A stretch of 64,000 bases of DNA from CBDDCQ01 sp965226285 (GCA_965226285.1 CBDDCQ010000002.1:1-64000), one strand, 5' to 3'. Shown: positions 16,359-26,769, counted from the first letter of the stretch. Numbers and translations are program-made. Notes: generated from the sequence alone by a model not told the origin.

Positions 16359-18650
16359 ATGTATGTAATAAAAAGAAATGGAAATCGACAAAAGGTATCT
16401 TTAGACAAGACCACAGATAGATTAAAGGAGTTATCAAAAGGCTTGAATGTAGATCCAATAAAGGTAGCACAAAAGGTGGTTGCGGGGATATATGATGGAA
16501 TACATACATCCGAAATAGATAATTATCTATCAGAGACTGCAGCTGTAATGACAGCAGAACATCCTGATTATTCATCATTGGCGTCAAGAGTGGCTATAGA
16601 TTCTCTACATAAAGAGACTAAGGGCTTTCTATATACTACAGAAAAATTATATAAGCAAGGTACGCTATCTAATGAATATTATGAAATAATCGAGAAGAAT
16701 GGTGAAGCATACGAAAAATTAATAGATTATAACAGAGATTTTAACTTTGAATATTTTGGATTCAAAACTCTTGAGAAGTCTTATCTTATTAAGTATAAGG
16801 GTAAGATTATAGAACGACCACAAGATATGTATATGCGTGTGGCTGTAACTATATGTGGTGATAAAGGAATAAATGAAGTACAAGAGTTATACGACCTAAT
16901 GTCGAATGGATTTTATATACATGCTACGCCTACTTTATTCAATGCAGGTACTAAGTTACAACAACTCAGTTCTTGTTTTTTAATTGGAATAGAAGAAGAT
17001 TCTATAGATGGTATTTTTAATACGCTTAAAGATACGGCTCTTATTAGTAAAACAGCTGGAGGGATAGGTTTACATATACACAATGTAAGAGGAACAGGTT
17101 CGCCTATCAAAGGTACTAATGGAGTATCCAATGGAATTATACCTATGCTTAAAGTATTTAATGAAACGGCTCGTTATGTCGACCAAGGGGGCGGAAAGAG
17201 AAAGGGTAGTTTTGCAATATACTTAGAGCCCTGGCATGCAGATATAGAACCTTTTTTAGATTTGAAAAAGAATCACGGAAAAGAAGAATTTAGGACTAGA
17301 GATCTATTCCTCTCTTTATGGGTTCCTGATTTATTTATGCAAAGAGTAGAAGAAAATGGAGATTGGACTTTGATGAGTGAGTCTGAATGTCCCGGGTTGA
17401 GCAATACTTATGGTAAGGATTTTGTAGATTTATATACCAAATACGAAAGAGAAGAAAAAGGTAGAAAAACGATAAAAGCAAGAGATTTAATGTCTAAAAT
17501 AATAGAATCTCAAGCAGAAACTGGAGTACCTTATATTTTATATAAAGATGCTTGCAATGCTAAGTCTAATCAAAAAAATATAGGAACTATAAAGGGTTCT
17601 AACTTGTGTGCTGAAATTATACAGTACTCCGATGAAAGAGAATCCGCAGTATGTAATTTGGCTAGTATTGCGCTACCTAAATTTGTAGAAAATGGAACTT
17701 ATAATTTTGATGCTTTACACAAAGTGGCAAAAGTGGCTACTAAAAATTTAGATAGGGTTATAAACAAAAACTATTATCCTACCTCTAAAACTAAACGGTC
17801 AAACTTTAGGCACAGACCCATAGGATTGGGAGTACAGGGGTTAGCCGATGTATTTTTTAAATTAAAGCTACCTTATGAAAATCAAGAAGCAAAGTTGCTG
17901 AACAAAAATATATTTGAAACCATATATCACGCAGCTATAGAGGCTTCTATAGAAATAGCTAAGGAGGATGGAGCTTATGAGACTTTTGAGGGGTCTCCTA
18001 TTTCTATGGGAAATTTTCAATTTAATATGTGGAATGCAAAACCATCTTCTAGATATGACTGGGATAAATTGAGAGCGGATATTAAAAAATATGGAATACG
18101 TAATTCATTAGTTACTTCACTAATGCCTACGGCAAGTACAGCTCAAATATTGGGTAATACTGAAGCCTTTGAAATACAAACTTCAAATATTTATAAAAGG
18201 CAAACATTATCAGGGGAATTTATGTTGGTTAATAAGTATTTAATAAAGGAGTTAACAGATTTAGGATTGTGGAATCAAGAAATTAGAGATAAGATTATTA
18301 TAGGTAATGGTTCTGTACAACATATAGAGGAAATACCTCAAAGTATTAAAGATATATATAAAACGGTATGGGAGGTATCGCAAAAGGTAGTTATAGATAT
18401 GGCAGTAGATAGATCTCCTTATATCTGTCAGAGTCAGAGTATGAATTTATGGCTTGCCGACCCTACATTAGGGCAGATTAATGCTATGCACTTTTATGCT
18501 TGGAAGAAAGGACTAAAAACGGGAATGTATTATTTGAGAAGTAAGCCGGCTGCTAATGCTATAAAAGTTACGGTGAAGGATACTAATGCTAAAAATCAAG
18601 TAAACCATTCCAATAATGAACAAGAAGATTGCTTAATGTGTGGCTCATAG
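16359..18650 (+). CDS. nrdA: ribonucleoside-diphosphate reductase alpha subunit
   Basis: NrdA is the catalytic subunit of class I ribonucleotide reductase, converting NDPs to dNDPs in the cytoplasm. The 763-residue protein begins with an ATP-cone (residues 1-90, YVIKRNGNRQKVSLDK) for allosteric activity control. The active-site set is present: N415, C417 and E419 in NLCAE, with the redox pair C206 (QLSSCFLIG) and C432 (AVCNLASIAL). The mobile C-terminal pair is C758-x2-C761 (DCLMCGS), which accepts electrons from thioredoxin. nrdB and a thioredoxin gene follow. Two DnaA boxes lie upstream. Confidence 0.96.
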   Translation: MYVIKRNGNRQKVSLDKTTDRLKELSKGLNVDPIKVAQKVVAGIYDGIHTSEIDNYLSETAAVMTAEHPDYSSLASRVAIDSLHKETKGFLYTTEKLYKQGTLSNEYYEIIEKNGEAYEKLIDYNRDFNFEYFGFKTLEKSYLIKYKGKIIERPQDMYMRVAVTICGDKGINEVQELYDLMSNGFYIHATPTLFNAGTKLQQLSSCFLIGIEEDSIDGIFNTLKDTALISKTAGGIGLHIHNVRGTGSPIKGTNGVSNGIIPMLKVFNETARYVDQGGGKRKGSFAIYLEPWHADIEPFLDLKKNHGKEEFRTRDLFLSLWVPDLFMQRVEENGDWTLMSESECPGLSNTYGKDFVDLYTKYEREEKGRKTIKARDLMSKIIESQAETGVPYILYKDACNAKSNQKNIGTIKGSNLCAEIIQYSDERESAVCNLASIALPKFVENGTYNFDALHKVAKVATKNLDRVINKNYYPTSKTKRSNFRHRPIGLGVQGLADVFFKLKLPYENQEAKLLNKNIFETIYHAAIEASIEIAKEDGAYETFEGSPISMGNFQFNMWNAKPSSRYDWDKLRADIKKYGIRNSLVTSLMPTASTAQILGNTEAFEIQTSNIYKRQTLSGEFMLVNKYLIKELTDLGLWNQEIRDKIIIGNGSVQHIEEIPQSIKDIYKTVWEVSQKVVIDMAVDRSPYICQSQSMNLWLADPTLGQINAMHFYAWKKGLKTGMYYLRSKPAANAIKVTVKDTNAKNQVNHSNNEQEDCLMCGS

Positions 18651-18688
18651 GATAATTAATCATATAACCAATACTAAAAAATATTATA

Positions 18689-19675
18689 ATGATCGTAAAA
18701 AATAAATTCAGTTTGTTTCCTATTCAAGAGACAGAGCTATGGGAGAGATATAAGCAACATCAAAATGCTTTCTGGACTACAGAGGAATTAGATTTTTCAC
18801 AAGATTATAAGGATTTTGAAAAGATGTCTGAAGGAGAAAAACATTTTATTAAACATGTATTGGCATTTTTTGCTCAATCTGAAGGTATGATAAATGAAAA
18901 TCTACTCACTAGGTTTTATGGTGAAATACACATTGCAGAAGCTCGCTGTTTTTTGGCGTTACAAGCATTTAATGAAGTAGTACATGCAGAGACTTATGCG
19001 TTACAATTAGAGACCTATGTTCCTGAAAATGAAGAAAGAGAGAAATTGTTTAATGCTATTGATACGGTGCCTACGGTAGGAAAAAAAGCGAGTTGGGTAA
19101 AAAAATGGATTGCAGCAGATACTCCTCTTCCTATTCGTTTGATTGCATTTGGTTTGGTAGAGGGATTATTTTTTGCAGGTAGTTTTTGCGCTATTTATTA
19201 TTTCCGAAAAAAAGGACTGCTTCCCGGATTAGCAGCAAGTAATGATTTGATAGCCAGAGATGAAGGCTTACACTTCTCTTTTTCTGCTTTGATGTTCAAA
19301 ACTATAGAAAACTATAGAGAGAATAATAGATGGGAGGGAATAGTAAAAAATCCTGAGCTAATAAGTGAGGGGGTAACCAGAGAGCAGATGGAAGAGATCG
19401 TAAGAGAGGCTGTAGAAGTAGAACAAGAGTTTGTAAAAGATGCATTGCCTGTATCATTGATAGGTATGAATGCTAAGCTGATGTGTGAATATATAGAGGC
19501 TACTGCTGATTTGATAGTAGAATTATTTGGTTTCGAAAGAATATATCATACCAAAAACCCATTTGATTTTATGAGGCTTTTAGATATGGAAGGTAAAACC
19601 AACTTTTTTGAAAAGAGAGTTACAGAATATAAAAGACCTACTGAAAGAAATCTAAGCTTTGATGAAGAATTTTAA
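18689..19675 (+). CDS. nrdB: ribonucleoside-diphosphate reductase beta subunit
   Basis: This is the radical-generating subunit that pairs with NrdA 38 bp upstream. The 328-residue ferritin-like protein keeps the ligand pattern E96-x2-H99 and the tyrosine Y103 in NEVVHAETY. The first metal ligand, aspartate in E. coli and mammals, appears to be E65 in AQSEGMINENL. Flavobacterial class I enzymes can be dimanganese (class Id), so the metal should not be assumed to be iron. The C-terminal tail LSFDEEF is the usual peptide that docks on NrdA. Confidence 0.95.
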   Translation: MIVKNKFSLFPIQETELWERYKQHQNAFWTTEELDFSQDYKDFEKMSEGEKHFIKHVLAFFAQSEGMINENLLTRFYGEIHIAEARCFLALQAFNEVVHAETYALQLETYVPENEEREKLFNAIDTVPTVGKKASWVKKWIAADTPLPIRLIAFGLVEGLFFAGSFCAIYYFRKKGLLPGLAASNDLIARDEGLHFSFSALMFKTIENYRENNRWEGIVKNPELISEGVTREQMEEIVREAVEVEQEFVKDALPVSLIGMNAKLMCEYIEATADLIVELFGFERIYHTKNPFDFMRLLDMEGKTNFFEKRVTEYKRPTERNLSFDEEF

Positions 19676-19697
19676 AATTTAAAATAATACTTAAAAA

Positions 19698-19985
19698 ATG
19701 TACAAGGTATATAAGTTTTCTGCTAAATGGTGTAATCCGTGTAAACAATTTGAACCAGTATTTAAAAATGTAATGCAAAGGAGTTTTTCAGATATCACAT
19801 ATAGAGATATAGATATAGACCAAAACAAAGAATTGATAGAACAGTTTAAAATCAAATCTATTCCTATGGTAATATTGATGAAAGATGAACGAGAAATACA
19901 ACGTTCAGGCAAACGATCTTATTTGGATTTTGAAAAATGGATGAATGAACATATCATATCGAATAATGAAAATATAGAATTTTAA
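19698..19985 (+). CDS. thioredoxin-like protein
   Basis: This 95-residue protein has a single thioredoxin fold with active site WCNPC (Cys12, Cys15) and the cis-proline in KSIPMVIL. No signal peptide is visible, so it is cytoplasmic. It begins 22 bp after nrdB, and its likely job is to re-reduce NrdA, which gives the cluster nrdA-nrdB-trx a coherent function. CNPC instead of CGPC is a minor variant and may shift its redox potential. Confidence 0.88.
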   Translation: MYKVYKFSAKWCNPCKQFEPVFKNVMQRSFSDITYRDIDIDQNKELIEQFKIKSIPMVILMKDEREIQRSGKRSYLDFEKWMNEHIISNNENIEF

Positions 19986-20057
19986 AATTTGTTAATTCAA
20001 AAAATTATATATAAAAATAATTACTATCAATTTTCTATATCTGGAAAAATAAATTCA

Positions 20058-23003
20058 ATGAATAGTTTAATTATGAGGTGGTGGTTGTTTTTTTGTATTC
20101 TACCTACGCTTTTGTATGCTCAATTATCTGAAGACTTTTCGGATAGTAATTTTTCTGTGAATCCTACTTGGGTAGGAGAAATTGATAAATTTAGAGTAAC
20201 AGCTGATAAAAAATTACAATTATACGATGCCACTAAAAGTAAAAGAGCCTATTTAGTTACTTCTAATCATATTTCAGAGAATGTTTGTTGGGAATTTAAC
20301 TATGAGTATGGTGCCAACCCCAGCAGTAGTAATTATGCTTCGGTATATTTGGTATCAAATAAGGCAAATTTAAATGAGTCACTCAATGGATATTATCTTA
20401 CTATAGGAAAAGAAAGTGGAACTACTGATAAAATATCTCTTTATAAGCAAACAGGTACTACCAAAAAGCTTATTTTCTCTTCAGAAAGTGGTAGTGCTTT
20501 GAATGCTCGTGGTAGTATCAGTATCAAACTTAAAGTAACTAGAGATGACAAGGGCAATTGGAAAATATATGCTGATAAAGAAGGTAAGGATAATTTAACC
20601 CTTCTTGGAGCGTTTTATGAAAATAGTTTCAATACTACAAAGTATTTTGGAATATATATTAAATTCTCATCTACTAAGAATCAACACTATTTTTTTGATA
20701 ATTTTAAAATTACAAAAGTAGATTATACTGCTCCTATAGTTACTAATGCTACTATATTTGATGTAAACCAAATACAGGTGTCTTTTTCTGAAAATATAAC
20801 TTTAAATTCTGCAAATAGAACTCAAAATTATAAACTTATACCTGACATAGGAAATCCAAATTATATCCAATTTGATGGAAATAGTACTGCTTTACTTGTT
20901 TTTGACAAACCTTTACAAGATGGAATCTTATATAGCTTGAATATTCAAAATATTAAGGATTTGGCAAAAAATATAATAGATAATACTACTATAGGAAATA
21001 TGTCTTATCAGATTCCGCAGCCTAAAGTTGTATCTTACCAAATATTATCTCCTAACTTTATACAAATAAATTTTAGCCACGCCTTAAATAAAAATTTAGA
21101 CAAGACTAAAAATAATTTTAGATTGAATGGAGAAATAATTTCAACATATAATTGGTCTGCTAACGCTACACAAATTACCTTGAAGGTAAAAACTATGCAA
21201 CACAATACATTATATCAATTAAGTATAGCAAATTTAACATCTCAAAAGCATAAAAATTTTCCTGTAAAAACCATATCTAATACGATCATTCCCATCCAAA
21301 CAAAAATGATCAAACCCTTCATCAAAAAAATAGATATAGATGCAAAAAATATAATTTCAATACAGTTTTCACAATTAATGAATAAACGACAAGTAGAAGA
21401 TATTGAAAATTATAATCTACAAGATACTTCTATACTCAATGCAACTTATAGTAGGAACACTGATATATTGTATTTGAAAACTTTCGATTTGATGCCAGAT
21501 AGAACATACTCCATATACATTAAAAAATTACAAGCTGCTACTAAAAATGGATTTTCGGGATTTTTTACAGAACCTGTAAATACAAATATTCTATTTAAAA
21601 TCGTTCAAACAAAACTTATGAAAACTTCTATAGAATCAAATCGTTCTATAGTATTTGAGTTCAATAATATTGTAAATGTAACAGCAGAAAATATTAATTT
21701 ACAAGGTATTAAGCCTTATCAAATAGATATAGTAGATAAAAAAGTGAAAGCTACTTGGAAGTCTAGCATAAAGTGTAATCAAACCTATCAAATTAAGTTA
21801 TTTGATATAACTTCTCCTGATCAAAAGGGAATACCTATTTCTAAATTTGATACGGTATTTAATATTTCTCATTTTTTAGAACCTCTTGAAATTCTAAATA
21901 CTTCTATAATAGAAGATAGCACATTAAAAATAGAATGCAATAAAGATATTGATAATCAAACTGCTACAGACATATCATTATATCAAATAAATGAAATTCA
22001 CCCTTACAAGGCTAGTGTAGAGGCTAAAACCATAACACTTTATTTTTATCAACCTTTTGCAAATAGAGATTATACTTTGTATATTAGAGATATAAAACCA
22101 CGAGAGGAAAAAGGTTTTTTAAGGCAAAATATATCCGATGTAAAGATCATTTTTTCTAATTATACAGCCAATGCTAACGATATTATTTTAAATGAAATTC
22201 TTTTTGAACCCAAAACAGGCGGAAGTGAATTTATAGAAATTTATAACCGATCTGATAAACATATCAATTTAAAAGGTTATACTTTATGTAATTTTGAAGT
22301 ACAGAATAATGATACAACTTTTAAGAATAAAAAATTATTGCCTTATATACTTATGAAACCTCAGTCGTATCTGGTATTCACTAAAGATAAAAACAGGCTT
22401 GTTTCTCTTTATCCATCAGCAAATTATCAAAGTGTTATAGCCTTAAAATCTATGCCTTATTTACCAAATGAAGAAGGAAAAATAGCCATACTTGGAAAAA
22501 ATCAAATTTTGTTAGATAAATTCCACTATCACAAGAATATGCACTTTGTATTTCATAATCAGCAAGATAGAGTAGGTATTTCACTTGAACGCATACATTT
22601 TACGTCTCATCATTGGCAAAGTGCTATCCAAAATGATGGAGGGGCTAGCCCTACTTTAAAAAATTCTAACTTTACTACTCTTTTTCAGGGAGATAAAACT
22701 ATAATGCTCAGTAAAAAAATATTCTCGCCAAATGAAGATACTTTAGATGATATACTACAAATTAGATATAATTTTAAAACCTCAGGTAATATGGCTACTG
22801 TAAAAATATTAAATGATCTGGGAGTATTGAAAAAAACACTTGTACAAAATGAAAATCTGCCTCAAAATGGGAACTGGATTTGGAATGGTACTGATGAATT
22901 TGGTGTGAAATTACCTCAGGGGTTCTATATTATCATTGTAGAAATTACAAATACTGATGGATCTAAAAAAATATTTGAGGAAGTGTGTGTATTGAGTTAT
23001 TGA
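20058..23003 (+). CDS. large secreted lamin-tail-domain protein
   Basis: I chose the ATG at 20058 because it places a signal peptide (MRWWLFFCILPTLLYAQ) near the N-terminus; the frame stays open back to a TTG at 19989. The roughly 981-residue product is extracytoplasmic. Residues about 20-230 look like a LamG/concanavalin-like fold. Several Ig-like (SbsA-type) repeats follow with motifs such as NATIFDVNQIQVSFSENI. A lamin-tail domain (ANDIILNEILFEPKTGGSEF) lies near 705-830 and a FlgD-type Ig domain (IFSPNEDTLDD) near 885-981. Many Bacteroidota proteins of this layout are surface-associated. No enzyme motif is seen. Confidence 0.78.
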   Translation: MNSLIMRWWLFFCILPTLLYAQLSEDFSDSNFSVNPTWVGEIDKFRVTADKKLQLYDATKSKRAYLVTSNHISENVCWEFNYEYGANPSSSNYASVYLVSNKANLNESLNGYYLTIGKESGTTDKISLYKQTGTTKKLIFSSESGSALNARGSISIKLKVTRDDKGNWKIYADKEGKDNLTLLGAFYENSFNTTKYFGIYIKFSSTKNQHYFFDNFKITKVDYTAPIVTNATIFDVNQIQVSFSENITLNSANRTQNYKLIPDIGNPNYIQFDGNSTALLVFDKPLQDGILYSLNIQNIKDLAKNIIDNTTIGNMSYQIPQPKVVSYQILSPNFIQINFSHALNKNLDKTKNNFRLNGEIISTYNWSANATQITLKVKTMQHNTLYQLSIANLTSQKHKNFPVKTISNTIIPIQTKMIKPFIKKIDIDAKNIISIQFSQLMNKRQVEDIENYNLQDTSILNATYSRNTDILYLKTFDLMPDRTYSIYIKKLQAATKNGFSGFFTEPVNTNILFKIVQTKLMKTSIESNRSIVFEFNNIVNVTAENINLQGIKPYQIDIVDKKVKATWKSSIKCNQTYQIKLFDITSPDQKGIPISKFDTVFNISHFLEPLEILNTSIIEDSTLKIECNKDIDNQTATDISLYQINEIHPYKASVEAKTITLYFYQPFANRDYTLYIRDIKPREEKGFLRQNISDVKIIFSNYTANANDIILNEILFEPKTGGSEFIEIYNRSDKHINLKGYTLCNFEVQNNDTTFKNKKLLPYILMKPQSYLVFTKDKNRLVSLYPSANYQSVIALKSMPYLPNEEGKIAILGKNQILLDKFHYHKNMHFVFHNQQDRVGISLERIHFTSHHWQSAIQNDGGASPTLKNSNFTTLFQGDKTIMLSKKIFSPNEDTLDDILQIRYNFKTSGNMATVKILNDLGVLKKTLVQNENLPQNGNWIWNGTDEFGVKLPQGFYIIIVEITNTDGSKKIFEEVCVLSY

Positions 23004-23043
23004 ATTAGTTAGAAAAAGTATGTTATTTAAAAGTATTTATTCG

Positions 23044-23051
23044 TAACTTTG
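23044..23051 (+). promoter_or_regulatory. probable -7 promoter element of ssrA
   Basis: TAACTTTG matches TANNTTTG and lies 36 bp before the first base of the mature tmRNA, leaving a short 5' precursor. Confidence 0.5.
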
Positions 23052-23087
23052 CACTTTAAATATTCTAAGTTAGTTCTTTAATTTACT

Positions 23088-23494
23088 GGGGGCGTTTGGA
23101 TTTGACAATAGGTTTAAACGATTATGTAAGCATGTTGAGCATTGTGATGTGGCTCATAAATATCATGTCTCAATTTTTAATTGGCGAAAATAACTACGCT
23201 CTTGCTGCTTAATATCTATCTAGGCTATAGATTGAGCCTTAAGTTTGTACAAGGTACAAAAGTAAGATATCTCTCAAAGGCGTTGTTTAACCGCATTTGG
23301 TTTTAAGAGGTACAGAAAAGTTAAACTAAGACAAATCATACTCTGGTATTTGTACGAAAATGTTTATACAGAGTTAAGCCGTATATTTTGGGTGGTTCTC
23401 TGCCAGTGCTTGGTCGAAAATTAATAGAGAAATAAACATGTAGAAAGCATTTTGGTTGCTTACTTGGACGGGAGTTCGAATCTCCCCGCCTCCA
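23088..23494 (+). ncRNA. ssrA: transfer-messenger RNA (tmRNA)
   Basis: tmRNA rescues stalled ribosomes and tags the nascent peptide. The 5' end GGGGGCG (23088-23094), followed by TTTGGATTTGACA, pairs over seven positions with CGCCTCC (23487-23493) to form the tRNA-like acceptor stem. The T-arm GGAGTTCGAATCTCC lies at 23471-23485. The tag frame at 23183-23212 reads GENNYALAA then TAA, the usual flavobacterial tag. The 3' CCA is not fully encoded. An antisense open frame over the 3' end is a known false call and is not a gene. Confidence 0.95.
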
Positions 23495-23566
23495 CATATT
23501 TAAATAAGTTGAAATACACATATTTTTATTTAGAATGAAAATAAATTACAATTCAGGTAATTTTTA

Positions 23567-23597
23567 TTTGTAATCAATTCCAAAAGCAGTACTTTTG
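23567..23597 (+). promoter_or_regulatory. promoter of the coxBA unit
   Basis: TTTG at 23567-23570 and TACTTTTG at 23590-23597 are separated by 19 bp, the spacing of the Bacteroidota -33/-7 promoter. It is the best-formed promoter in the window and leaves a leader of about 90 nt before coxB. Confidence 0.65.
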
Positions 23598-23692
23598 TGG
23601 TCTAAGTTTTGCGCTATATTGTTATTATTGTGTAGAGTTTAGAGTTGTAAGAATTATAAAGATTTTATTTATTTTTTTAAATAAAACAAATT

Positions 23693-24727
23693 ATGACAAA
23701 TTTATTAATAATAATAGTAATTATTTTGTCGGTTATATCTCTAGTTCAAGTGATAGCCGTATTGGAGTTAACTTCTAAGTTTAGAAAAAACGCCACATCT
23801 TTACCTACAGATAAAGATAATGAAACTCAAGGGTATTTAGCTTTAGGTTTTATGATATTTTATTTATTGTCGGTAATTATTTCCTTATATAATTGGGGTG
23901 AATTAATTCTTCCTGAGTCGGCTTCGGAGCATGGAATACAAATTGATAATCTCATGAATATATCTTGGGGAATTATATTTCTAGTGTTCTTTATTGTACA
24001 GCCTTTATTGTTTTATTTCTCTTTTAAGTATAGGGGAAAGAGTGATAGAAAGGCAACTTATGTAGCCCATAGTAATAAACTTGAATTGATATGGACGCTT
24101 ACCCCTGTAATAGTACTTACAGTACTTATACTTTATGGTCTTAACACTTGGATAAGTATTACTTCGCCTGAGTTTAAAGAAGAACCAATAGTGATAGAGG
24201 TGTATTCTAAGCAATTTCAGTGGGAGGCTAGATATGCAGGAAAAGATAATGTATTAGGTAAAGGGAGCGTATATTTTGTAGAAGGTAAAAATACTATGGG
24301 AATAGATACTAAAGATAAATATGGAGAAGATGATATAATGGTATCGGAAATACACTTGCCTGTAAATAGACCGGTACTTTTTAAATTCCGTTCACAGGAT
24401 GTAATACATTCGGCTTATATGCCTCATTTTAGAATGCAGATGAATACTGTTCCTGGAATGATTACACAGTTTGCCTATACTCCTATTATTACTACTGAGG
24501 ATATGAGGCAAAATCCTAATGTTATAGAAAAGGTGGATAGGATTAATAAAATAAGAAAAGAAAAGGGAGAGGAGGAGATGTATGAGTTTGATTATTTGTT
24601 GTTGTGTAATAAACTATGTGGTTCAGCGCACTATAATATGCAAATGAAAATAGTGGTAGAAACTCAAGAGGAGTTTAATAAATGGATAAGTGAACAAAAA
24701 GAGTTTGCCGAATATATGAAAAATTAA
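23693..24727 (+). CDS. coxB: cytochrome c oxidase subunit II
   Basis: Subunit II accepts electrons from cytochrome c at the CuA centre and passes them to subunit I in the inner membrane. The 344-residue protein has hydrophobic segments near residues 3-23, 50-66, 88-110 and 130-150. A periplasmic cupredoxin domain follows, with CuA ligands H239 (DVIHSAYMPHFRMQ), C305 and C309 (CNKLCGSAH), H313 and M316. The extra N-terminal membrane segments are usual in Bacteroidota. coxA follows after 33 bp. Confidence 0.95.
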   Translation: MTNLLIIIVIILSVISLVQVIAVLELTSKFRKNATSLPTDKDNETQGYLALGFMIFYLLSVIISLYNWGELILPESASEHGIQIDNLMNISWGIIFLVFFIVQPLLFYFSFKYRGKSDRKATYVAHSNKLELIWTLTPVIVLTVLILYGLNTWISITSPEFKEEPIVIEVYSKQFQWEARYAGKDNVLGKGSVYFVEGKNTMGIDTKDKYGEDDIMVSEIHLPVNRPVLFKFRSQDVIHSAYMPHFRMQMNTVPGMITQFAYTPIITTEDMRQNPNVIEKVDRINKIRKEKGEEEMYEFDYLLLCNKLCGSAHYNMQMKIVVETQEEFNKWISEQKEFAEYMKN

Positions 24728-24760
24728 AGTAGATGTAAATTTTAAAAATTATAGAGGATT

Positions 24761-26518
24761 ATGTCTAATCACCATCACAAAGAAACTTTTATAAAAAAGT
24801 ATATTTTTAGTTTGGATCACAAGATGATATCCAAACAGTTCCTTATTACAGGTATTATTATGGCTATAATAGGTCTAATGATGTCTATATTTTTTAGAAT
24901 TCAGTTGGCTTGGCCAGAGGAGAGTTTTAAGATATTAGAAATATTTTTAGGCAAATGGGCTCCCGATGGAATATTAGACCCCAATATGTATTTGGCACTG
25001 GTTACCATACACGGTACCATTATGGTGTTTTTTGTGCTTACAGCTGGATTGAGCGGAACTTTTAGTAATCTACTTATTCCTCTTCAAATAGGAGCTAGAG
25101 ATATGGCGTCTGGCTTTATGAATATGTTATCTTATTGGCTGTTCTTTTTATCTAGTGTAATTATGATTATGTCCCTGTTTATAGAGTCAGGACCTGCCAA
25201 TGCTGGTTGGACGATTTATCCACCACTTAGTGCATTACCTCAATCCATTTCTGGTTCGGGAATGGGTATGACGTTTTGGTTGATATCTATGGCTATATTT
25301 ATTGCCTCTTCGCTTATGGGATCGCTTAATTATATTGTTACGGTGCTCAATTTGAGAACTCGAGGGTTATCTATGACTAAATTACCGCTTACCATTTGGG
25401 CATTATTTATCACCGCTATTTTAGGAGTAGTGACTTTCCCTGTGTTGTTGTCAGCAGCACTACTACTTATATTTGATAGAAGTTTTGGAACTTCTTTCTA
25501 TTTATCGGATATATTGATACAAGGAGAGGTATTGCACTATCAAGGAGGTTCCCCTATACTATTTGAGCATCTCTTTTGGTTCTTAGGGCACCCTGAAGTG
25601 TATATTGTTGTACTTCCTGCTTTAGGTATTACATCGGAGATAGTATCTGTAAATTCAAGAAAACCTATATTTGGGTACAGGGCTATGATAGGTTCTATGT
25701 GTGCTATTGCTTTTTTGTCTTGTCTTGTATGGGGGCACCATATGTTCGTTACAGGAATGGATCCATTTTTAGGTTCGGTGTTTACATTTACTACACTTTT
25801 AATTGCTATTCCATCAGCAGTAAAGGCATTTAACTATATCACTACGCTTTGGAAAGGAAATATACAGTTTACGCCTGCTATGTTGTTCTCTATAGGGCTG
25901 GTTTCTACATTTGTTACTGGAGGACTTACGGGGCTTATTTTAGGGGATAGTGCTTTGGATATTAATGTACACGATACCTATTTTGTAGTAGGGCATTTCC
26001 ATATTGTAATGGGGTTATCAGCCTTTTTTGGAATGTTTGCAGGAGTATATCATTGGTTCCCGAAGATGTATGGTAGAATTATGAATAAAAAATTAGGCTA
26101 CCTCCATTTTTGGGCAACTATCATTTGTGCTTATGGAGTATTCTTCCCGATGCATTATCTCGGATTAGCGGGGTTACCTAGAAGATATTACACCAATTCA
26201 GCATTTCCTATATTTGATGACTTGATAGATATTAATATTTTCATTACGATGTCAGCAATTATAGGAGGTTTAGCTCAAGCAGTATTCTTATTTAACTTTT
26301 TCTATAGTATATATAGAGGCGAAAAATCTAGTAAGAACCCTTGGAAGTCCAATACGCTTGAATGGACTACCTCTGTAGAGCATATACATGGAAACTGGAA
26401 AGGAGATCTTCCTGTAGTACACCGTTGGCCTTATGATTATAGTAAACCTGAAATGCAAAAAGATTTTGTTCCGCAAACTGAACCTATAAAGGAAGGAGAG
26501 AAATTTGTATCCCATTAG
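24761..26518 (+). CDS. coxA: cytochrome c oxidase subunit I
   Basis: Subunit I of the haem-copper oxidase carries haem a, haem a3 and CuB and reduces oxygen to water while pumping protons. All six metal-binding histidines are visible in the 585-residue protein: H84 (TIHGTIMVF) and H414 for haem a, H412 (VGHFHIVMG) for haem a3, and H277 (GHPEVY), H326 and H327 (WGHHMF) for CuB. Y281 gives the His-Tyr crosslink of A-type oxidases. There are about twelve membrane segments. A terminator follows directly, so subunits III and IV are not in this unit. Confidence 0.97.
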   Translation: MSNHHHKETFIKKYIFSLDHKMISKQFLITGIIMAIIGLMMSIFFRIQLAWPEESFKILEIFLGKWAPDGILDPNMYLALVTIHGTIMVFFVLTAGLSGTFSNLLIPLQIGARDMASGFMNMLSYWLFFLSSVIMIMSLFIESGPANAGWTIYPPLSALPQSISGSGMGMTFWLISMAIFIASSLMGSLNYIVTVLNLRTRGLSMTKLPLTIWALFITAILGVVTFPVLLSAALLLIFDRSFGTSFYLSDILIQGEVLHYQGGSPILFEHLFWFLGHPEVYIVVLPALGITSEIVSVNSRKPIFGYRAMIGSMCAIAFLSCLVWGHHMFVTGMDPFLGSVFTFTTLLIAIPSAVKAFNYITTLWKGNIQFTPAMLFSIGLVSTFVTGGLTGLILGDSALDINVHDTYFVVGHFHIVMGLSAFFGMFAGVYHWFPKMYGRIMNKKLGYLHFWATIICAYGVFFPMHYLGLAGLPRRYYTNSAFPIFDDLIDINIFITMSAIIGGLAQAVFLFNFFYSIYRGEKSSKNPWKSNTLEWTTSVEHIHGNWKGDLPVVHRWPYDYSKPEMQKDFVPQTEPIKEGEKFVSH

Positions 26519-26539
26519 CTAACGCTAGAAAATAAAATT

Positions 26540-26575
26540 AAAAAAGCCTTTAAATTGATATTTAAAGGCTTTTTT
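26540..26575. terminator. bidirectional intrinsic terminator
   Basis: GCCTTTAAAT (26546-26555) and ATTTAAAGGC (26560-26569) form a perfect 10-bp stem with loop TGAT. It is flanked by A6 on the left and T6 on the right, so it can stop transcription from coxA and from the converging glucosidase gene. The rest of the 26519-26769 gap shows nothing recognisable. Confidence 0.85.
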
Positions 26576-26769
26576 AATTCCTTTCAAAATCTAAACAAGT
26601 ATTAATATAGAGCCATGAGCAAACGGCTTTAGATTATATAAAGCATGTGTTGTAAATTTATGATATCTTCGTACTAAATTTATAATCTGTTTATTATCAA
26701 CTACTTATAAAAAATACATAAGGTTTTGGTGATTAATGAATTATGTTTTTTGTACAAAGGTATCTTAGT

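Noticed and set aside
19989..20057. Upstream TTG start for the lamin-tail protein
   Set aside because: It would bury the signal peptide behind 23 polar residues; the ATG at 20058 gives a normal exported N-terminus.
23336..23521. Minus-strand 61-residue frame containing RRGDSNSRPS
   Set aside because: It is antisense to the 3' end of the tmRNA gene. RRGDSNSRPS arises from the tRNA-like domain and is a familiar false gene call.
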